Shown here piece by piece: positions 54,900 through 64,000 of a stretch of DNA of 64,000 nucleotides. Below the pieces are notes generated by a model. It was given only the letters and a program-made list of their open reading frames with translations. It searched no databases and had not been told where the DNA came from. Position numbers and translations under genes: made by a program. How positions within the stretch are numbered: position 1 is the first letter of the stretch; each line of letters starts with the position of its first letter. This DNA is from Megaustenia siamemsis (taxonomy: Eukaryota; Mollusca; Gastropoda; Stylommatophora; Ariophantidae), in assembly GCA_032433765.1 (NCBI GenBank), contig JAVIAB010000092.1, forward strand, positions 103,956,564 through 104,020,563, read 5' to 3'.

Positions 54900-55280
54900 A
54901 AATCAAGTGTTGTGACTGCGACCTTCCAACGTCTAGACTTGATCTGCGCTTTACGTCACATTGGTGCTGTTCATGACCGTTGTTGGAATTCCTTGACGCA
55001 AGTTATTTCCATGTTACCCATTAATGTAAACTACTTCGTCAGCCGCAATTTTATCTCTTTAGGAAATTTTCACCGTGTTTTGTTCGTCGTAGGCTGCTTT
55101 CACTACAGTAATCATGAATCTAAAGGGAGCGAAATTGTGTATACGACATTTTTGAGTGCTACGTCATCGTAATGGCTCATCGTACATACCTAGACCGGCC
55201 GTACGATAATCTTACGGTCTGTTGTTTGATGTGCGACGGGGAAAATCTGACGACTAACTGTGCGCTATACATAAAAAAAA
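54900..55280 (+). pseudogene. LINE 5' region fragment, related to the LINE-B leader
   Basis: Shares with 23395-23830 the blocks TGCGACCTTCC/ATACGACCTTCC, GGCTGCTTT, GCTACGTCATC and GTCTGTTGTTTGATGTG. An ATG at 55172 starts a short frame (AHRTYLDRPYDN...CCLMCDGE), which could be the start of ORF1. It ends at an A-run before the inverted 400-bp repeat. Confidence 0.5.
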
Positions 55281-55299
55281 AAATACGACGATCATCATT

Positions 55300-55725
55300 T
55301 TCAAGACGATATGAATTTCCGGTATATTGTGGACAGGCGGCGGGAACAATTGAAGGTTATGCATGAAAAGTGTTCCTTGTTGCAGTTTCCTCATATTCCA
55401 AGTCCGGCTTGTTGCAGGAGCTGCTGAGTTAAGTGCTCTATGCACACCGTGAGCTGTGCGTTTCATCCTTTTTGATCTTGTTTTGATATTCCGATTGCTT
55501 ACGATGAATGATGATATCGTATGACATGGAACAGTTGGCTGTGTTCAGTTTCTGTACGGTTTCACTTTATGTCTTTTGGCGTGTGCTGAGACTGATATGA
55601 TAGGGACTGCAGCTACCTTTCTTTGTTTAGAAGATGAAATATTAATTCGGATGATTCCATTGGCACGGACGGTTGAGCAATAATTGATTTTAATTCGTTT
55701 GCAGTGATACCGGGGCCTTCCAAAA
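55300..55725 (-). repeat. unidentified 400-bp repeat, minus copy
   Basis: Reverse-oriented relative of 50176-50590, diverged by many substitutions. It directly precedes the 58-bp array. Confidence 0.65.
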
Positions 55726-55736
55726 CCGTACTCATA

Positions 55737-56316
55737 CTGGTATCATATACCTGAAATCTGTTTATGAGCAAGTGTTTCTCTTCATTAATATATACTGGTA
55801 CCATCTACCTGAAATCTGTTTATGAGCAAGTGTTTCTCTTCATTAATTATTACTGATACCATCTACATGATATCTGCTTATGACCAAGTGTTTCTCTTCA
55901 TTAATATATACTGGTATCATCTACCTGAAATCTGTTTATGAGCAAGTGTTTCTCTTCATTAATATATACTGGTATCATCTACATGATATCTGCTTATGAC
56001 CAAGTGTTTCTCTTCATTAATATATACTGGTATCATCTACATGAAATCTGTTTATGAGAAAGTGTTTCTCTTCATTAATTAATACTGGTACCATCTACAT
56101 GATATCTGCTTATGACCAAGTGTTTCTCTTCATTAATATATACTGGTATCATCTACATGAAATCTGTTTATGAGAAAGTGTTTCTCTTCATTAATTAATA
56201 CTGGTATCATCTACCTGAAATCTGCTTATGACCAAGTGTTTCTTTTCATTAATGAATACTGGTATCATCTACCTGAAATCTGTTTATGACCAAGTGTTTC
56301 TCTTCATTGGTTTATT
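55737..56316 (+). repeat. 58-bp satellite, 10 units
   Basis: Units begin at 55737, 55795, 55853, 55911, 55969, 56027, 56085, 56143, 56201 and 56259, each exactly 58 bp. A typical unit starts CTGGTATCATCTACCTGAAA and ends CATTAATATATA. Two subtypes alternate irregularly (TGTTTATGAGCAAG or TGTTTATGAGAAAG versus TGCTTATGACCAAG). Confidence 0.97.
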
Positions 56317-57116
56317 TAGGTTTCATAAATGTCTATCATTTCTTTACTTTTACTGGGCCTGACACAAGTGCGTATTCAGCTATACTGTTCCACTGCGTTG
56401 TGACGATCTACTTAATTTATGATGCACGTTTCTATCAATTATCAGCTGTATATCTGTTGGTTGTCTTGGCTTCTTTCAAGCACAGATAAAATAATCTACT
56501 GATATTTATTTTAGTAGAAAGCTCATGTTTTTTCTATATTTTATCTTTATTTAATTTTAATTTGGATATTCTGTTTTATCTCCTTTTAACACCTTTCTCT
56601 ACTTGCTCAGAACTTTTTGGCTCAATTTTGTCTAAATTATGTGATTTATTTATCATGTTCTGATGCATTCCATTACGAAATATGCACACCTATTATCACC
56701 CAGAATGTAAATCTCTGAATAATAAAGTTGTTTCTCATGGATTTCTATAAAAATGTACTCCAAGTCGTCCAAATCCTCTTTAGCGTTGTCACTTGTTAGC
56801 CTTCACTATCAGACCGACGGCTCGAATACGATGTTTCAAATATAAAACTTTCGATTTTTGTGTGTTAATGGAGCAACGTGATGTAGAGTTCTTTTTTTTA
56901 CATTTTTATTAAGGAGAGCAGGGCATTTATTACATAGTAGGGTTACCATGGGAGATTGACCTTGTAATTCTGAGAAAAAGTCTGGATCTATTGCAAGATG
57001 GAAAGTGGGAATGTTTGTGCAAACTGTAAAAGAACACAGGCGATGGATATGAGAATATATGAAAAAGAAAGAAATCTGGATATAGATAAAAGAGTGCTTT
57101 TAAAGGAATGGATAGG

Positions 57117-57119
<3 letters not shown>
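56317..57119. other. unassigned stretch
   Basis: No recognised feature; ORFs are short. Confidence 0.4.

Positions 57120-57154
<35 letters not shown>
57120..57154. repeat. (GA)n microsatellite
   Basis: About 17 GA units. A G-rich tract follows at 57203-57219. No LINE-B end sequence precedes it, unlike the other two GA tracts. Confidence 0.95.
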
Positions 57155-57156
<2 letters not shown>

Positions 57157-58184
57157 GTGGAGTAAAAAAGACTATTTAAAAGATAATCTTGGTAAAGAGG
57201 GAGTGGGGGGGGGGAGGGTAAAGAGAAGGAAAGTGGAGAAATGCGAGAAAAGTAGCGAAAGATTGAGTTAAGAGAAAAAGTGAAATGTGAGGTGAAATAA
57301 TAGGATAGGACATAATAAAAGTAGAACAGTTTATGGAAAAGTCGGATCAAGATTTCGAGAACTTAAAAATGAGGAGGAGATAGAACGTAGACTAGCGAGT
57401 GCTTTCGCAACAAGAGGTAGGAACACATAATTTACCATAATTGGTGCTTTTTGCTAAGTCAAGAGTTGAGAGGAGGGGGGCAATGATTTGTCTGTGCTAC
57501 CGTCATCGAAGCATTACGGGTAGAGAAATGTGTTTATAATTATGTATCTGCATAGCTACAACTTATGTTGTCATGTAACTTGAGTTATGCTTGCTTTACT
57601 ATTTCATTTTCTCGTTTCTGTCTATCTGTTTATCGCTACAAATATGAATTATGATGCTGCTAACATTTCTGTCTTCAAATCCCACCAATCTTTCATAGCT
57701 CTGACATTTATACTCTTAAGCTTGTCTTTGTTGCAACATATTTACAGTCATCATGCTGAGGCTATTTTATGATATTTCTTGAGGATAAGGAAGTCAACAT
57801 GTAAATGCCAACCAATGTTATAAATCTTCTAATTGAGCTGGCAGTCGTGACGACCTGCCACACCAAAACCAAAGCTGTTCTATTTTTTCCCTTCATTATG
57901 TTGATGTGACATAATTTAGGTTTGTTTGTTAGGTGATAAAGAACTGCTGAAACAAACATTTGAATTGTGTGTTTGTTCGTAGTTAGAGAATAACTAAGGC
58001 TTGGAAAGACAATGATTTGTTGTTTTTGTGTGGAAAGAATAGATAGGACAATGATTTAAGCTTTGTCTATCAGTTGTGAACAAAAAATGACAGCGAGATT
58101 ATTGAGTATTTTAATAATTGTGCCGTAGTGATGAAATTGAGCTGCTCATTTATTAATTTATATTTTAAATGTAAAGGTGTAGTA
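57155..58184. other. unassigned stretch
   Basis: Nothing recognised. Confidence 0.4.
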
Positions 58185-58430
58185 CGAGACTTGAATCGGC
58201 GTCTTAGCACGCGAGTTTTCACACATATGTGCTCGGCCGCCTGTCCACAAGTGTTCGGAGACTTCTAGATAGTGTCGCTTCAAGTATCGAAACTCACGAT
58301 GCGAGACGGCATTCCTCACCTTCCTAGAGTACTACCCTGGCACCCAATCCAACGGGAATCGAACACGAGTTGTCCGAAAGCCGATAGCCTCGGGCGGTTT
58401 TCCAAGCTAGGCTACCGAAGCCCCCCAATT
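58185..58430 (-). mobile_element. SINE with tRNA-like head (second family)
   Basis: On the minus strand it begins GGCTTCGGTAGCCTAGCTTGG and has the B box GTTCGATTCCC about 50 bp later. A GC-rich body follows with GGGTGCCAGGGTAGTACT and TCTCCGAACACTTG. GC content is well above the surroundings. An A-run lies just outside the head. Confidence 0.65.
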
Positions 58431-60394
58431 TTAAAAAAAAAAAAATTAAATGGTTTATATTAAAACTAATGAGTTTGTCTTGTTTTCGCTTAGTGATGTC
58501 AAACATATACAATTGTATAGTTATCAAGAAAATAATAAAACACAACAGAAAACGATAATTTACATCGTGCTAATATATATATTTCGAATTGTCGCTGACG
58601 TTAGTGACCTAGAAAACAATAGTTGAAGGAAAAGCCATAAGTATTTTACAGATATGACTATCTGTGGCTTAAAATCTGCGACACTTTTTTGTAGCTTGTT
58701 CTTCTGCAGGTTTAATAATAATAAGCGAGAGTTCAAACATGTGCAGCATCCTACCTTCATTTTAAAGCATATGTATAAATAAAATGCAAAAACCCATTGG
58801 ATTAATCTAATTGAACATTTATGGATGTCAAGTAACGAGAGAAACTGCTGGTTGCATTCAAAGAAAGATCCATACTGTGCGTACATTAATTTATTTTTGT
58901 TTAACATTGTTTTAAAATATTATTGGAGTAATGATCTGCTCAGATGAACTCCGAGCCTTATACCTGATCTGGGGCATTACGTTTTACTAAATAATTGCCA
59001 TTCTTCCTGTTGTCCTTCTGTCGTCAACGAAAGAACATAAGGAATTGTTAAATAATTGCAATTTGGCTATCTACTAGCTCTCATATTTTGCTTCTAGTTC
59101 CTTCGTTTTCGTCTAACCCCTCCCCTAACCGGCTCTGCAATTCTACTTATTTATTTAGTTTTTTCTAACTTTATTATGTATAATTTTAGAATCAAGTTGG
59201 ACTACAACTTTTATTAATTTATAGTAAAAACCGAATCAGGAACGAATAAATGCATATATAACGGATGCACTGAATCGTATGGTGCAAAACACAAAGCAAC
59301 ATAATCCGCTAATAAACGTACGAAGAAAAAATGATCTAAAAGGGCCACTAATCTTGTCAATATTAATAGAACATGTGAATTTCTTTGTAGCAAACCCTAT
59401 TGATTCTATGACAATCACAGTGTTCATCTTCGCCAATAGCTAACCTTTACCCCCTCTTTCTTTTTAGCAGCTGCCATTTGTTATGTTTGCTTATCTTGTC
59501 TTTGATCCGAGTAACATATTGTAGGGAAATGAGGTTTATTGGGTGTTTACAGAGAGCGATGTGTGAATGAAGCTTATTACATGTCGTGCAGTATTTCAAG
59601 TTTGTTGGGAGAGCAAAATATTGAGATCACCCTGCAATGTTGTTGCTCATTTATATAAATAACTACTAAGATACGAACTGAAAGGCTGACGGGACAGGTT
59701 GGTACACAGAGCGACAGACGGACATACGGAGGGCCGGACGTACACACTCCCTACCTGACAGGCAGGTAGGTAAATGGATTGACATGTAAACTGACTGTTA
59801 GGGGAGCAGATAAACGAACATGGAAGTAGAGAGAAGAATACATTTCGCTTCTTCTTCTCTTTTCTCATTTGCCTTTCAGCGTCAAGAGCAGATATAGTTT
59901 GAGGTCTTTAGCTCGTTGTTTGTCCTCAACTGCTGTCATATTAAATAACAATTTTAATATTTCGTCTTTCCACTTTTTCGACCATTATAAAGATGGATTG
60001 AGGAAATATTAATAACAATACTAGGAAACATAGCAGCAGAGGTGGCCATCAGAAGAGCAAAAGACCGCAAACTTTGTCTCCTCTCGACGTTGAAATGAAA
60101 TTTGTAGACATTAACAGTACAACGTTTGGAAAAAAAAGACTGAATATCTCTTGTTTTATTTCATTCGTGGTTTAATTTTTTACCGATAATGGTGCCAATG
60201 TACAATGAACTGACATGCTAAACTGCGTGTAAATTCTTATTTTTCTCTGCTGTCATATCAGTACCCTGGCTGTCTACGTATTAAAATTAATCAATTTGCT
60301 ATAGCTGTTTTTTTTTCTCTTATCTCCATGCTGGTATTCAATCTTGTTACGACGGTATTCAATGCTTCAATTTTACCTCGATCGTAATTTCTAT
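58431..60394. other. unassigned 2-kb stretch
   Basis: AT-rich, no recognised gene or element; the longest ORF (58560-58907, minus) has no known motif. Confidence 0.4.
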
Positions 60395-60740
60395 GGGGAA
60401 AATGCGTAATTATAATGTCATGAAAAATATACTAACACCGAAACAAATAACACTTAGGGCTAACACTAAGAATAGCAAAATGCTATATCTTCTCAACATC
60501 CCTATATGGTGCAGAAACATGGACATTAGACAAGAAAACATAATTGAAACTTTTGAAATGTGGGTATATAGAAGATTAGGAAGAATTGTATGGAAAGAAT
60601 CGAAAACAAACGATGAAGTCTTAAAATAACTAAAAATGAAAAGAGAACTACTAAACACAATTCAAACAAGACAAACGCGATTTTTGAGCCATGTTAAAAG
60701 ACACAACAGCCTACTAAAAGTAATCTTGGAGGGGCCACGG
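60395..60740 (+). pseudogene. LINE-C fragment
   Basis: Closely similar to 8780-9112 of the palindrome: ETWTLDKKT-like, ETFEMWVYRRLGRIVWKES, KTNDEVLK, MKRELLNTIQTRQTRFLSHVK. Stops and shifts. It is truncated at both ends, with the 3' break at GGAGGGGCCACGG. Confidence 0.8.
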
Positions 60741-61505
60741 TAGCCAACCTTCGTTCCGGAGATGGCAATCGATGATGATGAATTTCACTGGGATGCACAC
60801 AATTATGAAGTATAACACACATGCGAGCAGATGCACACTCTCTAGGTAGTTTATTATTTCAAACAACATACATTAGTTTGGGACAACTGAAATCATCTAA
60901 CTCTATGAAGTCTATGTCCACAATCTAAATATTGTATGTGTAATTTATGTCCACATGAACAAAAATGACAAAGTTTTTGTGCACATTTCAACAAATGTCT
61001 ACATTTTATGTCTACATTTCAAGTAACACTAAACGTTTCAATGTTCACGCTGTGCAGTCCATGTACATCTATTTTTAAGGAACTGTGACTCAATTTCACA
61101 ATTTTAGCTGCTGAATGTGGTCTAATTCCACATGCCCAAACACTCTATGTTTAGCCTACTCCACATTTCAAACGACTCCCACAGTCTATGTCAACGTTCA
61201 CAACAAATGATACATTATCACGATTCCTATCTTGTCTCTCTATATTTGCCTGACAAAACAAATGCATTTAATTCAATCAATAAATATAGCTATTATCACA
61301 AACACAGGACATCCCATAAAGTTCTGTTAGTTTACTCAGAACTATTTGTCGTATGGCGTATGCCTTGATATGTAGTATGTCGGTTTTGAAGAAAATACAA
61401 TGTCAATACGTATCTATTGTAGATTAATGTTTAGTGAAGTGTTCTACTGGGGACAAGAGTTCGGATTCGATCCTTATCAATGACTTGTATGTTCAGCCTG
61501 GCATG
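60741..61505. other. unassigned stretch
   Basis: No feature recognised. Repeated words of the type CTATGTCCAC/TCTACATT occur around 60910-61060 but do not form a clean tandem array. Confidence 0.4.
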
Positions 61506-61860
61506 TAAGCCCAGAAGCTTTGTTGTTAGTGCACTCGCCTGCCGACCTGTAAGTTCAGGGTTCGAATGCAAGATGAGGCAAGCAATTTTTTTTCAACCTA
61601 AATTTCTCTCAGGGTCCACGCACCAACTTTAAATGGGTACCAGGGGTATTCTCAGGGAAGATGAGGAAGAGAGGCAGGGGACTGGCCACGCCGCGTTATA
61701 AAGCTGAGGCTTAGTACAATGAAGTCAGTAACACTTCATTACCCAATAGCAATTGCCATGTGACTCACCACCAGCATTACATGGGTGCCTGATTTTTCCT
61801 GAAAAAGACGATACTGGCATAATGCTGACCACTTTGCACAAAACGTTACAAATAATAAGT
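61506..61860 (+). mobile_element. SINE with tRNA-like head and SINE1-related core
   Basis: The head has TTAGTGCACTCG (A-box-like) and GGTTCGAATGC (B-box-like). The body has TTTAAATGGGTACCAG...TCTCAGGGAAG. The second half (61765-61845) repeats the pattern ACATGGGTGCCTGATTTTTCCTG...GGCATAATGCTGACCAC, which parallels AATGGGTACCGGATTTTTTCTG...GCGTAATACCGACCAC of SINE1. It may be two SINEs joined or one composite. Confidence 0.65.
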
Positions 61861-61924
61861 AAAACGTTGTATGCGTCATAGACGTGATGGTGAACTTTTC
61901 TTTCTCTTTCAATATGAACACACT

Positions 61925-62385
61925 AGTACAAGAAAAAAAAGAGTTCTTACATTTTATATAGAGCCAGTCTTAACATATGGATGTGAATCATGGATAATAG
62001 GACAACACACAAGAAAATCACTAAAGACTGTAGAAATGTGGTTTTACAGTAGAATGTTGAGCATACCATGGACAGCTAAAAAGATTAATGAAAACGTTCT
62101 GAAAGAGGCCAATGCAAACAGAGGGCTAATATTCAGTAATAAGTAAAAACAATCACCATTTTCTGGCCATATAATGAGAAGGGAACAGCTGGAATATATT
62201 GTAAAAACTGGGGAAATTGAGGGACGAAGAGATAGAGGGAAGTAAAGAGAAAAGATACCAGACAGCTTAAGAGAATGGCTTGGCAGAAAGTCAACAATGG
62301 AAATGATAAATAACTATCGAGATCGAAAGTTGTGGAGAGACATGATCATCTACGCCAGCCGGCACGATACTTGATGATGATGATG
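61925..62385 (+). pseudogene. LINE-Y, 5'-truncated
   Basis: Encodes FYIEPVLTYGCESWIIG, KTVEMWFYSRMLSIPWTAKK, NVLKEANANRGL, then GHIMRREQLEYIVKTGEIEG, IPDSLREWLGRKSTMEM and KLWRDMIIYASRHDT. Tail GATGATGATGATGAG. It is the best-preserved LINE-Y C-terminus in the window, but interrupted by at least two stops. Confidence 0.85.
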
Positions 62386-64000
62386 AGTACTTGGAAAAAA
62401 TTGCAATACATTTACTCCATAATTTCTGTCTAAAAGTGGAATCTGACTGCGAAATATCAACAACACATAACTATTCCGCTGTACTCAAACCCACAATGGC
62501 ATCCCTGTGAAGAGGGCAAGAGTGAATGCGTTGAACGATCTCCCATAGCGTTGCTGAAAGGTAGTCAAATAATCGATGAGATTGAAACATTGAGTTGTAA
62601 GATGTCTACTAGCGGCGGATGAGAGCATTTAGAGAGCTTTGAGTTTTTGTATTTTCAGAAATAAATGGCAGTCAATCTGCAGCTGGAGGAAATATTTGTT
62701 TGTACAAATTTACTCTGATCGTCGTCAGCAACCTTTTCGATGGTGTGCGTTATCTTATTGTTGCTGTCACTGATATTCATTATTGGTTCTACTGCTAACC
62801 TTTTTCTGTGTCAGGCTTTTAATCTGTCTATTATTTTTTGTTATCGCCGTCTTCTTTTCTTTAAACTGTTGGTAAAACTGAAATAAAAAAAAATAGTTAA
62901 AAAAAAAGAGTCAATCCCTTCGTTTTTTTTTTCTGTTTAACTTTAAAATAGTAACATCGTTTGGGCTGTAGCTTATATTGAACGTAACGTTTTGATTGAG
63001 GCTGGAGAATAAATACTGCACGTTGGCCCCGAGGTGTTCGATTCAGAATTGTATTTTAATTATTTTACATTTTAACGACGACTTCAATTAGCAATTAGTT
63101 CTGCTTAGCTTATCGTTGTATATACACAACGAATTTAAAATTGAGTATTTAAGCTTCCTATTTATTTTTCTACAAATTGACAGTGTATTTTATATGATAA
63201 CAACAGGACTCATTTACCCTGAACACGTAAAGAACTATTCGTATGTCTTTTCCTCAACTTTTATTTGCTCCATGCAGTTTTATTTATAGCTACCCCGTGC
63301 TTGATGTAGTTTTACTGTTGAGAGTGAGAAAATAATCATCGAAGTGCACTCGAGTGAGAGGTCAACTTAGGAAAACTTGAAAACAAAATGCACCGTTACT
63401 GGCGTGAACTAACAATAAGATGTTTGTAAAAGGCGGGCAACTACCTGTTTAACTATACCTTAATGTATATACACAAAAATATGGCGTGGCTTCACGTAAT
63501 AACCTTCAAGATCACGAATACATAGGTAAATAAACAATTATATTTCGAAATGTGAAGCAAATTCCTTCAACTATAAGCTGATCGCCTTACTTTCTGTCTG
63601 TTCTGAACTGTTTGCACCTGTAGGCATCACATGTGGAGTTAATTTACTGTGTCAGACCTCGGCTTGTGTGTCATATTGTACCTGTTTAGAGTCTCATTTA
63701 TTTCATCCGTACATCATCGTCAGGGTTTATTTATTTAACACTTTGTTTTCTCTGACAATTTGGAATCTCGTCGAAGTTCATTGTTGATAGAAATGACGCC
63801 ACAGCACTCTCGGAATACCCGATGGTGCCCAGTTGTCTTCAACAGATGGTTTCAGTAGCTTGCAGATTCTGTAAACACCTTGCTACTTCTACTGACGATC
63901 TTTTTTACTTAAGTGTCTTTGTATTCCAAACTGTTACATTGTGAAGAAATCGTCCTCACTGATAGCCTCGTTCATTTATAGCATACAACCTTTTTTGACT
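62386..64000. other. unassigned 1.6-kb stretch to window end
   Basis: AT-rich with A/T homopolymers near 62885-62935. No gene or repeat supported. Confidence 0.4.

Overview
The window looks like AT-rich nuclear DNA from an animal, most likely a lophotrochozoan and probably a mollusc. That guess rests on the mixture of several non-LTR retrotransposon (LINE) families, tRNA-derived SINEs and hAT/Tc1-type relics; the species cannot be read from the sequence. No prokaryotic operon, rRNA gene, complete tRNA gene or CRISPR array is visible. Almost everything recognisable is mobile DNA. The only host-gene candidates are one possible terminal coding exon (about 40130-40240, minus strand) and two unexplained ORFs.

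Region 1 (1-12173) is the most striking. It is a near-perfect 12.1-kb palindrome with two arms of about 6.05 kb (25-6077 and 6120-12167) around a 42-bp spacer. Its outer ends read AGTAGTATGAGG...CCTCATACTACT, and it is flanked by the same 6-bp word GGCGGC in direct orientation (19-24 and 12168-12173). AG...CT ends plus a 6-bp duplication resemble the termini of Maverick/Polinton elements, but no Polinton gene was recognised. The unit therefore looks like a mobile element that integrated as an inverted dimer. Each arm carries the same older LINE and short-element insertions.

Region 2 (12174-22990) holds minus-strand LINE-X and LINE-Y pieces, a hAT MITE, a plus-strand LINE-Y carrying a nested SINE, a minus-strand RNase H-bearing LINE (LINE-D), a (CT)n tract, a minus-strand LINE-B piece split by a LINE-X tail, another SINE, and a Tc1-like transposase relic. 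Region 3 (23083-28247) is a near full-length but broken LINE-B enclosed by perfect 76-bp inverted repeats. Region 4 (28248-35147) has SINE copies, microsatellites, small tandem repeats, a possible MITE and LINE 3' fragments. Region 5 (35148-38340) is LINE-A, with an uninterrupted endonuclease-tail/RT/RNase H frame of over 1,050 codons; it is the only element here that looks recently active.

Region 6 (38341-49382) contains a hAT MITE with an 8-bp duplication, the exon candidate, LINE-W with an oppositely oriented LINE fragment nested in it, a decayed LINE-B, and a SINE followed by a 30-bp tandem repeat. Region 7 (49383-56316) is a mosaic of a 58-bp satellite, an inverted pair of an unidentified 400-bp element, and LINE-Y, LINE-E, LINE-D and LINE 5' pieces. 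Region 8 (56317-64000) is mostly unassigned, with two SINEs and LINE-C and LINE-Y fragments.

LINE letters A, B, C, D, E, W, X, Y and Z are local labels only. The elements are linked by mechanism: truncated 5' ends, target duplications and family-specific 3' tails (GATA, GAT or GA repeats) point to target-primed reverse transcription, and the SINEs have LINE-like tails.
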